64,000 nt of DNA from assembly GCA_017559545.1 (NCBI GenBank), contig JAFYRK010000004.1, forward strand, positions 1-64,000, read 5' to 3'. Positions 14,049 to 23,301 of this stretch are shown piece after piece; within the stretch, counting starts at the first letter, position 1, and each line of letters starts with the position of its first letter. Both the position numbers and the translations under genes were made by a program. The notes under the pieces were generated by a model. That model was not told the origin of the DNA and searched no databases. It saw nothing but the letters and a program-made list of their open reading frames with translations. The stretch comes from Bacteroidales bacterium (lineage in GTDB: Bacteria; Bacteroidota; Bacteroidia; Bacteroidales; UBA932).

Positions 14049-15164
14049 TTACGAATGAAGCTTTCTGAACTGGTATGGTGTCATATCAGTGATGATCTTG
14101 AACCATCTTGAGAAGTTATAGCTTTGAGGAATTCCTACCCTTGCTCCCACTTCTTCAATTGAGAGTTTCTCTTTAGAAGCGAGAATGAGCTTGCTTTCTT
14201 CAATGCGAAGTCTGTTCAGCCATACCTGGAATGTCATGTTGTGGTGTTTGTTCAGATATACAGACAGGTAGCTCTGGTTTGTTCCTATCTGCATCGCTAC
14301 ATCCTTTATATTGAGGTCAGGCTTACAGAACAGTTTAGCCTCAATCCATTTATCTACCTTAGGACCGAGTTTTTCGCTCAGGTCCTTTGTTTTTTGTGTT
14401 GCTTGAATTTCCTCCTCTTCCAGTTTTAGCAGACTGATATTCTGCGCTCTGATTGCTTCGATTTTCTTTGGCATGAAATCCAATACCCTATATACTATGT
14501 AGGCATATATGACCGGTATGGTAAGATAATAGCTCACCAGGATAGGAGTAGTGTGGATATAGAACGATATTATGGTTGCACCGGACATAAACAGTGACAG
14601 GAAGATAAGGTTCCTTATCCATTTGATGTCTGGTCCTTCATCATAGTAATTATCAAGTTCCTTCTGGCATTTGCGATATTCATTGAAGCATATCGCAAAC
14701 ATTCTTAGACATTTGATGCCAAATACGAATCCGAAGAGGATTGTCATCGCTTTCTGTGATTCCGGGAATGCAATTCCGATGAATCCACATGCAAGCATCA
14801 CTGCAGCCGGAATCAATCCGTCGATAAAGAAACTCTTGTATTTGTAACGTGGAACTTCCATCAGGAACAGCAGGCACCCGTATGTTGACCAAGAGTGGAT
14901 GAGGGTAAACGTCACGAGGAGCCAGAATTCCACATAAGATGCGATGTTTCTTCCTATAAAGATCCTGATTATGCAGTACGCAGCGATGGCACATAGGCCT
15001 GTACCTAATGCCAATCGAGATTTTTTATAGTACTCTATGCCTTTTTCTTTTGGTATTGAAAGGACAAGGGTAGTGAGACCGAATATGCCGAATATCAATG
15101 CGTATCCGAACTCGAATAACAGGTATGTCAGATTGTCCATACTGAAGTCTCTAAATAACCCCAC
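14049..15164 (-). CDS. Membrane-bound AraC-family transcriptional regulator
   Basis: 371 residues. The first 230 form six or seven hydrophobic helices (for example FGYALIFGIFGLTTLVLSI and IPAAVMLACGFIGIAF). A charged linker with coiled-coil character follows (about 240-270), then an AraC HTH_18 domain (about 275-371) with the typical second helix pair VGARVGIPQSYNFSRWFK and the ending MTPYQFRK. Regulators of this build are common in Bacteroidales. It is transcribed away from the fimbrial operon at 15481 with a 316-bp shared upstream region that contains repeated sequences, so it is a good candidate regulator of fimbriation. It ends 2 bp from the convergent thioredoxin-like gene. Confidence 0.85.
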   Translation of the reverse strand: MGLFRDFSMDNLTYLLFEFGYALIFGIFGLTTLVLSIPKEKGIEYYKKSRLALGTGLCAIAAYCIIRIFIGRNIASYVEFWLLVTFTLIHSWSTYGCLLFLMEVPRYKYKSFFIDGLIPAAVMLACGFIGIAFPESQKAMTILFGFVFGIKCLRMFAICFNEYRKCQKELDNYYDEGPDIKWIRNLIFLSLFMSGATIISFYIHTTPILVSYYLTIPVIYAYIVYRVLDFMPKKIEAIRAQNISLLKLEEEEIQATQKTKDLSEKLGPKVDKWIEAKLFCKPDLNIKDVAMQIGTNQSYLSVYLNKHHNMTFQVWLNRLRIEESKLILASKEKLSIEEVGARVGIPQSYNFSRWFKIITDMTPYQFRKLHS

Positions 15165-15260
15165 AAAGGTATAAAAAACTATTTTTATTAGTTGTATCTG
15201 CGTTAATTTTATGTATATGCAAAAAAATGCCGGTCATATAAACGTTAATTTTTGCCTCTG

Positions 15261-15322
15261 AATATTGTGTTTACATTAAAAAGTGCGTCTTCAAAAACAA
15301 ATATTGTGTTCACGTGTAAACA
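15261..15322. promoter_or_regulatory. Candidate regulator-binding repeats upstream of fimbrial promoter
   Basis: AATATTGTGTTTAC (15261-15274) and AATATTGTGTTCAC (15300-15313) are direct repeats 39 bp apart. The same block also holds an exact inverted pair, TGTTTACA (15268-15275) and TGTAAACA (15315-15322). The block ends 12 bp before the -33 element of the fimbrial promoter, the position expected for an activator such as the divergent AraC-type protein. Function is inferred. Confidence 0.45.
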
Positions 15323-15334
15323 TCTCTGCAAAAT

Positions 15335-15365
15335 TTGTCCTGACCTATGACAGAATATAATTTTG
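15335..15365 (+). promoter_or_regulatory. Promoter of the fimbrial operon
   Basis: TTTG ending at 15337 and TAATTTTG (15358-15365) are separated by 20 bp, a near-perfect Bacteroidota promoter. The first ATG (15481) is about 115 bp downstream, so the mRNA has a leader of roughly 100 bases. Confidence 0.7.
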
Positions 15366-15480
15366 CTATCGCTGAACGTACCAAGACACAGGTTCTCCTG
15401 TTGTTTCCCCCTATTACCCCTTATTATATTAAGGCAAGAAGTTCAGCGGTTTTGAAGTAATTTACTAACAAGATTTGCTG

Positions 15481-16026
15481 ATGAGACGCTATCTAACACT
15501 TGCAGTTCTTTTTATTCTGGCATTTGCTGGAAGTGCTTCCGCGCAGAAGGTGGCAGTGAAGACCAATGCTCTGTATTGGGCTACTACGACACCTAACGTC
15601 GGATTGGAGTTTGCGGTAGCTCCGCGCTGGACAGTCGATTTCGCAGGCGGATATAATCCCTGGACTTTTAATAATGAGAAAAACATCAAGGCTAAGCATT
15701 TCCTTGTAACTCCGGAGATCAGATATTGGTTCTGCGAGGCTTTCCAGGGACATTATATAGGACTAAACGGCAACTACACCCAGTTTAATGTAAGCGGAAA
15801 TCCTGGACGATATCAGGGATGGGCGGCAGGAGCCGGACTCAATTACGGCTATGCTTTCCCGATAAGCCGCAGATGGAATATGGAGTTCACAGCCGGACTG
15901 GGATTGTGGTACACGGAATACGACAGGTTCGAGAGCCGCAAGTGCGGTCTATTCCAGGTGCATGTATCAAGATATGCGGTTGCTCCGACAAATCTAGGTA
16001 TTTCATTCATCTACATGATAAAATAA
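15481..16026 (+). CDS. DUF3575 protein, fimbrial-locus beta-barrel
   Basis: 181 residues from the ATG at 15481; a TTG at 15475 in the same frame is a less likely start. A signal peptide (MRRYLTLAVLFILAFAGSAS) is followed by about eight amphipathic strands with the DUF3575 features KTNALYWATTTPNVGLEF near the N-terminus, HFLVTPEIRYW in the middle, and a C-terminal ISFIYMIK. It is probably a small outer-membrane barrel. Genes of this family commonly open fimbrillin operons in Bacteroides and relatives, together with DUF3868, as here. It is 13 bp upstream of the next gene. Confidence 0.85.
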   Translation: MRRYLTLAVLFILAFAGSASAQKVAVKTNALYWATTTPNVGLEFAVAPRWTVDFAGGYNPWTFNNEKNIKAKHFLVTPEIRYWFCEAFQGHYIGLNGNYTQFNVSGNPGRYQGWAAGAGLNYGYAFPISRRWNMEFTAGLGLWYTEYDRFESRKCGLFQVHVSRYAVAPTNLGISFIYMIK

Positions 16027-16039
16027 GGAGAGGATAGAT

Positions 16040-17374
16040 ATGAAGAAAGTTATAGCATTGGCGATGTTCATCTTTGCGGTTTCTGCAACAATGAGCGCCC
16101 AGACAAGGATCTCAAACGAGTCTATGACCCATGACGGAAGTGTCGTCACCGTTTCCTTCGATGTGGATACTGATGTAAAGGATCTGCCGGCAAACAGGAA
16201 GGAGGCCATCATGCCTTATATATATAATGGTAAAGATACGCTCTACCTCGATGTAATGGAGATTTATGGAAAAGGAAGATATAAGAGAGAGCGTCAGGTC
16301 AATCATATAAACGGAGATAAGACTTGGGAACTTGGAGAAAATCAGGTGATGAAGGGAGAGGTTTACAACTACTCGTCGCAGGTTCCTCTCAAGAGATGGA
16401 TGAAATCAGCAAACCTCGGTATCAGAAGACAGCTTGTCGGATGTGCATGTGAGAAGGAGTTCGAGGATCAGATGCTGGCAAACGATGTAGCCTTGTTCCA
16501 GGAACCTCAGCTTCCGGCAAGAAGAATCCCGGCATATACTCTCGTAGACGCGACGAAAGAATGGGACTTCGGTCAGGATCAGTTGGAAATAGCATTTAAA
16601 GTGTCCAGGATCGAGATTGATTCGACAGTCTTTGAAAATGAGGAGACATTTGGAAAGATACTCGCAGCGGTCGATAAGATTCATTCTGATCCGAATTATA
16701 AGATTGACAAGATTGAGGTTGCAGGTTACGCATCTCCGGAAGGTCGCCCGGGATTCAATAACTGGCTCGGTTACCACAGAGCAAAGGCTCTGATCGACTA
16801 TATCATTGAGCATCGTCCTGAATATAATCTCACAATGGACAATTTCAGAATTGTTAATGGAGACGAGAACTGGGAAGGACTTAAGTGGGCTATCGAAAAA
16901 TATGACTTTGAACACAAGGCCAAAGTGCTTCAGATCATCAATGACGAGACCGTTCCGACAGAACTCAAGAAGGACAAGATCAAGTGGATTGACCACGGAA
17001 AGACATGGAAGTTCATGCTTGATGAGTTCTATCCTCGCCTCAGATGCGCAAGATATCTGGCGGTCTACTACGATTCGGCTGACGATCATGCTGTTGAAAT
17101 AATCAATCAGGCAAATGCACTTATCCGTGAAGGAAGATACCAGGAGGCTCATGATAATCTTAGGAAAGTGAAGGATGATGCAAGAGCATTTAACTCAATA
17201 GGAGTTGCGCTGATGATGCAGGGAACTTTTGAAGAAGCGATGCCATGGTTTGAAAAGGCTCTTGAATATGACCACCATGAGGCTCAGAGCAATATAGATG
17301 CAATAAACGCTGAGTACAGATACGAAGAAGAACAGAAGACAGCGTTGGAAGAATACCTGAAGAAATTTGAATAA
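16040..17374 (+). CDS. DUF3868 protein with OmpA-like and TPR regions
   Basis: 444 residues with a signal peptide (MKKVIALAMFIFAVSATMSA). The N-terminal 150 residues match DUF3868 (HDGSVVTVSFDVDTDVKDLP, LYLDVMEIYGKGRYKRERQV). Residues about 185-280 look like an OmpA-type peptidoglycan-binding domain: KIEVAGYASPEGRPGFNNWL followed by GYHRAKALIDYI. The C-terminus (about 360-440) holds TPR-like helices (NALIREGRYQEAHDNLRKVK and MMQGTFEEAMPWFEKALEYD). It probably anchors or helps assemble the fimbria in the periplasm. Second gene of the operon. Confidence 0.8.
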   Translation: MKKVIALAMFIFAVSATMSAQTRISNESMTHDGSVVTVSFDVDTDVKDLPANRKEAIMPYIYNGKDTLYLDVMEIYGKGRYKRERQVNHINGDKTWELGENQVMKGEVYNYSSQVPLKRWMKSANLGIRRQLVGCACEKEFEDQMLANDVALFQEPQLPARRIPAYTLVDATKEWDFGQDQLEIAFKVSRIEIDSTVFENEETFGKILAAVDKIHSDPNYKIDKIEVAGYASPEGRPGFNNWLGYHRAKALIDYIIEHRPEYNLTMDNFRIVNGDENWEGLKWAIEKYDFEHKAKVLQIINDETVPTELKKDKIKWIDHGKTWKFMLDEFYPRLRCARYLAVYYDSADDHAVEIINQANALIREGRYQEAHDNLRKVKDDARAFNSIGVALMMQGTFEEAMPWFEKALEYDHHEAQSNIDAINAEYRYEEEQKTALEEYLKKFE

Positions 17375-17394
17375 ACCTTATAAAAAATAACATT

Positions 17395-18528
17395 ATGAAA
17401 CTTACTAAATTGATGTTGTCTGCTTCCGTAGCAGCTTTGGCGCTTGTTGCATGTAACAAGCAGGATACTGCACCTGAGACACTTAAGCGCCTTAAGACAG
17501 TTGAAATCTCTCTTGAGAACGTGGCTCTTACAAAGGGTCTGGCTGGGCCGAAGATCGAGGCTGGTGATGCCGTTATCCTTAACGATTTCAAGATTTTCCT
17601 TACCGATGATTCTGGTAATGAGTACACAGCTAAGATAGCTGACGGTTCTGCTGATGCACAGACTTACTGGAGCACAGTTGACCTTTCCTCAGGAGCTATC
17701 AAGGCTACTTTCCACTATGTTGACCCTAACTGTACAAAGGTGGTTGCTGTAGGTAACCTTGGTGATGACCTCACATTTGCCGAGTATGAGGCACTTGCAA
17801 ACATTAAGATAGACGATCAGCAGGAGCAGGACAAACTGGTTCTTTATGATATCAAGGAACTTGAAAAGGCAACCGGTCAGCATACTGACACAAATGTCAA
17901 TGGAACAACTTACGTATCAGACGTATATAAGGCTGACCTCGTACTTGCTCCACGTGTTTCACGCTTTGAGGTTGACGGTTTCACCGTGAAGTTCAATACT
18001 GAGCCTAAGTATCAGACAATCAAGATAACTCAGCTTGCATTCCAGAATTATTATCCTGAGACTTCAGTAGTGACAGGAACCGAGTCTGGAACCCTCGTAA
18101 ATCATATCGCTGATCTTGATGACCAGTCAGAGACTTATACTTGGCTTGACACACCTGAGGCAGGAACTACTCCTTGGTACAGAGATTATTTCGATCTTAC
18201 TATTACTCCAGCCGCTCCTACTCAGGATACACCTGATCCTCTTGCATACCACATATTCTCATGTTCGGAGGCTCCTGTGATGGTAATCAAGCTTCTTGCT
18301 GACGGACAGCCTGCATACCTCTACTCAAAGGGATTCTACAAGACAGACGGAACAGAGGTTACGGAGTTTGAAGAGGGTAAGATCTACCGTATGAGCGCAA
18401 AGGGCGAAGTTGAGAACGACGGTTCTATTCCTATCAAAGAGGACGATATCGACCCTATGGACAGATGCCTTGAGATCACAGTTGACGTAGTAGACTGGGC
18501 AGTAGAGCTTGTTTATCCAGAATTCTAA
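17395..18528 (+). CDS. Major fimbrillin, FimA/Mfa1-like lipoprotein
   Basis: 377 residues. The lipobox LVAC (Cys20) marks export as a lipoprotein, as for P. gingivalis FimA and Mfa1, which are then trimmed at an N-terminal loop by an Arg-specific protease; the sequence LKRLKTVEISLENVALTKG contains candidate cleavage sites. The N-terminal domain has the typical start of a fimbrillin (VEISLE...ILNDFKIFLTDDSG), and the C-terminus ends in a strand WAVELVYPEF that could act as the donor strand. It directly follows DUF3575 and DUF3868 genes and precedes a hairpin, which favours high expression of this subunit relative to the genes downstream. Confidence 0.75.
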   Translation: MKLTKLMLSASVAALALVACNKQDTAPETLKRLKTVEISLENVALTKGLAGPKIEAGDAVILNDFKIFLTDDSGNEYTAKIADGSADAQTYWSTVDLSSGAIKATFHYVDPNCTKVVAVGNLGDDLTFAEYEALANIKIDDQQEQDKLVLYDIKELEKATGQHTDTNVNGTTYVSDVYKADLVLAPRVSRFEVDGFTVKFNTEPKYQTIKITQLAFQNYYPETSVVTGTESGTLVNHIADLDDQSETYTWLDTPEAGTTPWYRDYFDLTITPAAPTQDTPDPLAYHIFSCSEAPVMVIKLLADGQPAYLYSKGFYKTDGTEVTEFEEGKIYRMSAKGEVENDGSIPIKEDDIDPMDRCLEITVDVVDWAVELVYPEF

Positions 18529-18567
18529 ATCAATTTCAGCAGAAGCTGACTTTTTAAAACAACATCA

Positions 18568-18619
18568 ATAAATAATGAAGGGGCTTGGCCCTGGAAGACC
18601 GGCCCCTTCAATATTTATT
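18568..18619 (+). terminator. Intercistronic hairpin after the major fimbrillin gene
   Basis: TGAAGGGGC (18576-18584) pairs with GCCCCTTCA (18602-18610) and the stem is extended by AATAAATA against TATTTATT. It is followed by CAAAAA and not by a T-run, so it probably acts as a partial terminator or mRNA stabiliser that raises fimbrillin over the anchor and tip subunits. Confidence 0.6.
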
Positions 18620-18635
18620 CAAAAACATACAGATT

Positions 18636-19526
18636 ATGAAACTTAACTCAATAGCTTTAACCCTTCTGGTTGCCGGAGTCCTCTCCACATCCTGCATTAA
18701 GGAGGATCATAGCCAGTGTCATAATGTCTACCAGCTTGCCTTCAGTTATATGGGCGATGGTGATACTGAGATCTTCCCAGAGAAGATTGACCGCGTGCAC
18801 ATGTATGTTTTTGATGAGAACAGCAACTGCGTGGTGTCCGAGCTGATTTCTGATGCAGACATCCAGGCACGCGTAACCACTCTTCCGCCTCTTGAGCCGG
18901 GAGATTATAAGATAGTATGTGTAGGAAATGCTTACGAGACAGAAGTGGAGGGTCTGTCATCGGGCAATCTTGATCAGGTCGTATTTGCAGCAGAGGATTA
19001 TGTGGCAGGTAGGACAGTTTCAGGTAACGATCCGCTCTATTGGTCTTCAACTGATTATACGATTGCACCTTATGATGAATATAAATCTATTGAGACCAGG
19101 ACAACTTACTTTGCCAGTTCGCACTTTGACATCGTTGTTGAGGTCGTAGGTGCGCCGGCCCTGACCAAGGCCTCAGGCTACCCATCGATAGAACTTGTTG
19201 GAGTATCGCCTCAGACAGATTTTACAAACAAGGCCAAAGGACAGGCAACAACTTACGTGATGCAGGCCGTTCATGACGGAGTTACTACACTCTCGGCAAG
19301 CGCCAACATCATGAGACATTCAAACCATGACGAGGTATATCTCAGGCTTGTCGGAACGGGGGGAGCTTCATTGATAGAAGTGAACTTCGCCCAGCACATT
19401 GCAAAATACAGCATTGATGTAACAAAGCATGAATGTGTAATTCCGTTCAAGATAGAATACCAGCCTTCGACCATCACGGTATCGGTTCCTTCATGGTTCA
19501 TTGTAAACGTAACACCAGACTTTTAA
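18636..19526 (+). CDS. FimB/Mfa2-family fimbrial anchor lipoprotein
   Basis: 296 residues from the ATG at 18636; a longer frame opens at 18585 but would start inside the hairpin. Lipobox LSTSC (Cys19). The early segment [20 protein letters not shown] followed by [14 protein letters not shown] is characteristic of the Mfa2/FimB family, which caps the base of the fimbria and ties it to the outer membrane. The C-terminus ends [10 protein letters not shown]. The protein follows the major fimbrillin as in the mfa and fim loci. Confidence 0.8.
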   Translation: MKLNSIALTLLVAGVLSTSCIKEDHSQCHNVYQLAFSYMGDGDTEIFPEKIDRVHMYVFDENSNCVVSELISDADIQARVTTLPPLEPGDYKIVCVGNAYETEVEGLSSGNLDQVVFAAEDYVAGRTVSGNDPLYWSSTDYTIAPYDEYKSIETRTTYFASSHFDIVVEVVGAPALTKASGYPSIELVGVSPQTDFTNKAKGQATTYVMQAVHDGVTTLSASANIMRHSNHDEVYLRLVGTGGASLIEVNFAQHIAKYSIDVTKHECVIPFKIEYQPSTITVSVPSWFIVNVTPDF

Positions 19527-19538
19527 TAATCACCACAT

Positions 19539-21038
19539 ATGCAGAAATCAAATAACATAATACTGATAGCCGCTACATTTCTGGCAGCCGTCCTGATGTC
19601 GGTAAGCTGCCTGGAAAAGGATGATCCCGCTATTGACATGCAGAATGTGATGATAGAGCTCAGCGTGTCGGCCGAAGGTATGACAAAGGCGACTCCAACA
19701 GCTTCAGAATCTGCAGTGAATTCTCTTCGCATCTACGCTTTCGCAGGCGAAAGACTTGCAGGATATGCGATAAGAGGAAAGGTCACTGATGGCGAACCAT
19801 TCTACATGGACCTTGAACTTCCTGCATCCGGCACTCATGAAGTGGATTTTTATGTAGTTGCGAATGAGGCTCAGATGGCATACCAGAACGGAGTCGTGGG
19901 ACTATCGGAGAATATGACCCGCAGCCAGCTTGAGGCTATCAAGTTTACAGGACTTACCTCAGGAAGTGCTCTTCCGATGTATTGCATCCAGAAGGAGGAT
20001 ATCAATGTATCTGAGATTTCAGCAATCTCGAATACAGAGGCAGGTCATGAAGGACATTTCATACTCACCAAGAAGGTAGAGCTTGACCTTTCCCGTTCTC
20101 TTGCAAAGATTTCCCTTTATGCCGCAAAGACAGAAGGTGCTTCAACTACACCTCAGATTCTTGATGCCAGGATCCTTGCAGCAGGAACAAGAACTTACAG
20201 TTACCTCTTCCCACAGTTACCAGAGACCTTGAGTTCTGTTGCACCTCGTCCTAATGACCGTACAATCCATTCATCAGCTGTAGATATCAATGCAGAAGTT
20301 GAAAAGGGAAGCAATGAGGCGAAGGTTGCGTCAAATTATGATCTGGTTCTTGCAGACGCTTATCTGCCGGAAGTGAACAGCGAGGATGTGGTGCTGAGAG
20401 TTGAATATGCTATGAGTGCTGGAGGTGAGATCCGAACAGGATTCGTCTATATGCCTCAGATCAAAAGAAACACTCATTACAAGGTATGTATCCTCATCAG
20501 TTCGGAAGGTCAGCTGATAATAAATTACGAGGTGCTTCCTTGGGAAGATAATGTGATAAGCGATATACATTTTGATTATCCTACACACTCTTATCTGAGA
20601 GAATCCATCCCTACCACGGAGTCAGACCTTGCGGCAAAGCCATCGCAGCAGGCTCAGATGTCAGAGGCACAACCCTTTGAGGGATACTTCCAGCTGACAT
20701 ACCCGACAAATGATGCGTGGACACCGACGCTGATGGGACCTCAGGCAGGAAATTGCGAGGTAAAGGTCTATCAGATCGACGGACTGGTTCAGAATGAGGT
20801 ACCGGAAGTTCAGTGGCCGATCAATGCTTCGGACAAATGGTATAAGATCAAGGTTACTCCGGATCCTATGAAGGTCGATCCCGGTGAAGAAGTGAAGCTG
20901 GCGATCACATACAAGGCAGCCGGTTTTGAAACAATCGAATACATGCTCATCAATGGAAGTTACCAGGAATACTACTGGCCTTACAACGGAGCTTCACAGC
21001 AGGATGCCAACTACGTGATAATAACAATGGTAAACTAA
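19539..21038 (+). CDS. Fimbrillin-family accessory lipoprotein
   Basis: 499 residues. Lipobox SVSC (about Cys23). The N-terminal domain fits the fimbrillin fold (MIELSVSAEGMTKATPTASE, VNSLRIYAFAGERL), with a second part containing RTGFVYMPQIKRNTHYKVCI, a segment seen in minor fimbrial subunits where the strand before it replaces the donor strand. The last 130 residues form a further beta domain (WYKIKVTPDPMKVDPGEE, YMLINGSYQEYYWPYNG). It is probably a minor or tip-proximal subunit comparable with FimC/Mfa3. Lies 12 bp after the anchor gene and 6 bp before the next gene. Confidence 0.65.
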   Translation: MQKSNNIILIAATFLAAVLMSVSCLEKDDPAIDMQNVMIELSVSAEGMTKATPTASESAVNSLRIYAFAGERLAGYAIRGKVTDGEPFYMDLELPASGTHEVDFYVVANEAQMAYQNGVVGLSENMTRSQLEAIKFTGLTSGSALPMYCIQKEDINVSEISAISNTEAGHEGHFILTKKVELDLSRSLAKISLYAAKTEGASTTPQILDARILAAGTRTYSYLFPQLPETLSSVAPRPNDRTIHSSAVDINAEVEKGSNEAKVASNYDLVLADAYLPEVNSEDVVLRVEYAMSAGGEIRTGFVYMPQIKRNTHYKVCILISSEGQLIINYEVLPWEDNVISDIHFDYPTHSYLRESIPTTESDLAAKPSQQAQMSEAQPFEGYFQLTYPTNDAWTPTLMGPQAGNCEVKVYQIDGLVQNEVPEVQWPINASDKWYKIKVTPDPMKVDPGEEVKLAITYKAAGFETIEYMLINGSYQEYYWPYNGASQQDANYVIITMVN

Positions 21039-21044
21039 ACGGAT

Positions 21045-23252
21045 ATGAAACGAATCATAAATACAATATTGATCTCAGCAATGGCGGCGCTGTCCTTCTC
21101 TTGTCAGATGAAGGATGAGATGAGTTTGTCGATGAATGAGAGCATTGTTCTGGATCTTTCGTCTGGTCTTACCAAGGCTGCCCACACATCGACAGAGGCT
21201 TTTGTCAATCATGTTGATGTATTCATCTTCGAAGCTATCTCAGGCGCTCCGGCATCCGGCAAGCATTATGGAAGATACATTGTGAATAACGCAGCGAGTC
21301 TGACTCTTGATGCCAAGAGAAGCGATTTCGACCAGTCAAAGAAATATTTTGTTTACCTTATAGCCAACAGTATGGTCGAGGAGTCTGAGTTTGCACAATA
21401 TATAGAGCATAACACTCTTCTCAACAAGATCCAGGAGGATAGGAATCTGCACATCACAGGACTCAATGTAGAGAATGCTCCGAAGTATTTTCTTATGGAT
21501 GCGTTAGCGAAGGATAATGGTGGCAGTTCTCCTGTACAGCTGAACAATGGCAACTCTGCTGACGATACAGTCCTTTCCGCTCAGCTCAGACGTGCTGCTG
21601 CAAAGGTTGTCATCAATATTGAGGCAGGAGAGAGAGTCGAGTTCATGCCTTATACCATTGCAGTCGGCTCGGAGGGTGGTCTGTACTATATCCGCAACCT
21701 TCCTTATCAGACATATCTTCTTGCAGAGGCGAAAGCTGCCGAGGACATCACTGCTGAGGTAAGAAATACAACTAAGAGCGACAGTGAGTATTTCACATGG
21801 AGACCGGAGACAGACAGGAAGAACGTATCTCTCACTACTTATGTGTACCCTCACAGCTGGAGCAATACCAGTATCCTGGAAGAGGAGACATGTGTGGTAA
21901 TGAATCTTCCTTTGAACTATACAGATGATCAGGGAAATGTACATGTATATCATAACAGCTGGTACAAGATCCCGATGACTGACGACAAGAAGTTTGAGAG
22001 AAACAACTATTATGAGGTGAACATCAATCTCAACCGTCCTGGAGCTATTGCTGAGTCGACACCGGTTGATGTAGAGGGAATATATTACGCAGTTGCGGAT
22101 TGGACTCCGGTAACTGTAAATGTCGGTGGAGAGACAAGACCTGATTACCTTCAGCTCAGCACGGATCATGTGGATATCTATAATCAGAATTCGGACGCCA
22201 CATCATTGAGTTTCACATCATCGACTCCGATCCCGGCAGACGGCATAACTCTTCTTGAGGCATATTACTACAATTACCTTGACCAGAGAGTGAACCTGCA
22301 GACCAACGACCCTTACAGAATATATAGTCAGATCGAGGCGACAGCCCAGCAGAATGTTCTGAACGGTGGAATAACCATCAACTCTCCGTTTTATTCTGCT
22401 ACTCAGGAGTATCACAGCAATGCGATCCGTTATCTGAAGTTCAGGGTGCAGAACTCTTCAGGTCAGACAGCGGAATTTACAGTCGCACAGTATCCTACTC
22501 TCTATATCACCAACGAACTGGGTGCTTATTCCTACAGGTCTGACTTCGGTGGAACGACATACGAGCAGAGAGGAGATCCTAACTATTCTGCAGTGAACTG
22601 GAGCTCAGGTTCATGGTCATACGCCCAGCAGGGTTCCATCAACAGCTACTTCTTCGCTTCAAAGTTTGTGAATGGAAATGCGAACTCATCAGGAAACTAC
22701 GATATCGAAGTCTACTATTGGCCAACCAGTGGAAATCGCCGCACGGTGACAGACGGAACATTCAACAATCCTCGTATGTATCACGTGCATGTAACGGCAA
22801 CATCAGCCGATTATATCGTGGCAAGACCGAGATTGGATGAAAACGGTTTCACTGAGAGCAGTCCGGAGAATACCAAACTGGTATCGCCGTCATTCATGAT
22901 CGCATCCCAGCTTGGAGCTACAAACATCCCTGGGGGATACGGAGGCGGATTCGGAGGATCATCAATCAGGGAACTTCCGGGAGGAATCGACCAGGCAAAG
23001 CGCCATTGTGAATTATATGTGGAGGTCGGTGCTGACGGACAGGTGTATGACGATTGGAGACTCCCTACTGCAGCAGAGATCGATATCATCATCAAGCACC
23101 AGCACGCAAGTGATGCAATGGCAGAGGTGCTTTCGGGATCAAGATACTACTGCGCATACAATATAGAGAATGGCCAGCCTATCCATACCAAGTCAAGTGA
23201 AGGCGGTAACAGTGGTTCTTGCCACGTACGCTGCATCCGTGATGCATATTAG
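21045..23252 (+). CDS. Large fimbrial accessory lipoprotein with WRLPT C-terminal domain
   Basis: 735 residues; lipobox LSFSC (about Cys20). The first 350 residues are fimbrillin-like (SIVLDLSSGLTKAAHTSTEA, FERNNYYEVNINLNRPG). Residues about 380-590 form Ig-like strands. The last 100 residues differ: a Gly-rich stretch GGYGGGFGGSS, then AKRHCELYVEV, DDWRLPTAAEIDII and SGSCHVRCIRDAY. A WRLPTxAE segment with a C-terminal Arg-Cys-Val/Ile-Arg-Asp ending is seen in DUF1566/Lcl and FGE-like C-type-lectin-fold domains. This may be the adhesive tip of the fimbria. Operon position four among the structural genes. Confidence 0.65.
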   Translation: MKRIINTILISAMAALSFSCQMKDEMSLSMNESIVLDLSSGLTKAAHTSTEAFVNHVDVFIFEAISGAPASGKHYGRYIVNNAASLTLDAKRSDFDQSKKYFVYLIANSMVEESEFAQYIEHNTLLNKIQEDRNLHITGLNVENAPKYFLMDALAKDNGGSSPVQLNNGNSADDTVLSAQLRRAAAKVVINIEAGERVEFMPYTIAVGSEGGLYYIRNLPYQTYLLAEAKAAEDITAEVRNTTKSDSEYFTWRPETDRKNVSLTTYVYPHSWSNTSILEEETCVVMNLPLNYTDDQGNVHVYHNSWYKIPMTDDKKFERNNYYEVNINLNRPGAIAESTPVDVEGIYYAVADWTPVTVNVGGETRPDYLQLSTDHVDIYNQNSDATSLSFTSSTPIPADGITLLEAYYYNYLDQRVNLQTNDPYRIYSQIEATAQQNVLNGGITINSPFYSATQEYHSNAIRYLKFRVQNSSGQTAEFTVAQYPTLYITNELGAYSYRSDFGGTTYEQRGDPNYSAVNWSSGSWSYAQQGSINSYFFASKFVNGNANSSGNYDIEVYYWPTSGNRRTVTDGTFNNPRMYHVHVTATSADYIVARPRLDENGFTESSPENTKLVSPSFMIASQLGATNIPGGYGGGFGGSSIRELPGGIDQAKRHCELYVEVGADGQVYDDWRLPTAAEIDIIIKHQHASDAMAEVLSGSRYYCAYNIENGQPIHTKSSEGGNSGSCHVRCIRDAY

Positions 23253-23301
23253 AATTTAGCTGAACGAACAAAATAGAGTAGAACCAACAAACGATAACAC
23301 G

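Noticed and set aside
16406..17152. 248-codon minus-strand frame inside the DUF3868 gene
   Set aside because: It is fully antisense to a clear gene and shows only the leucine/serine/cysteine-rich composition of a shadow frame.
21504..22169. 221-codon minus-strand frame inside the fimbrial gene
   Set aside because: Fully antisense to a clear lipoprotein gene, with no signal, domain or promoter.
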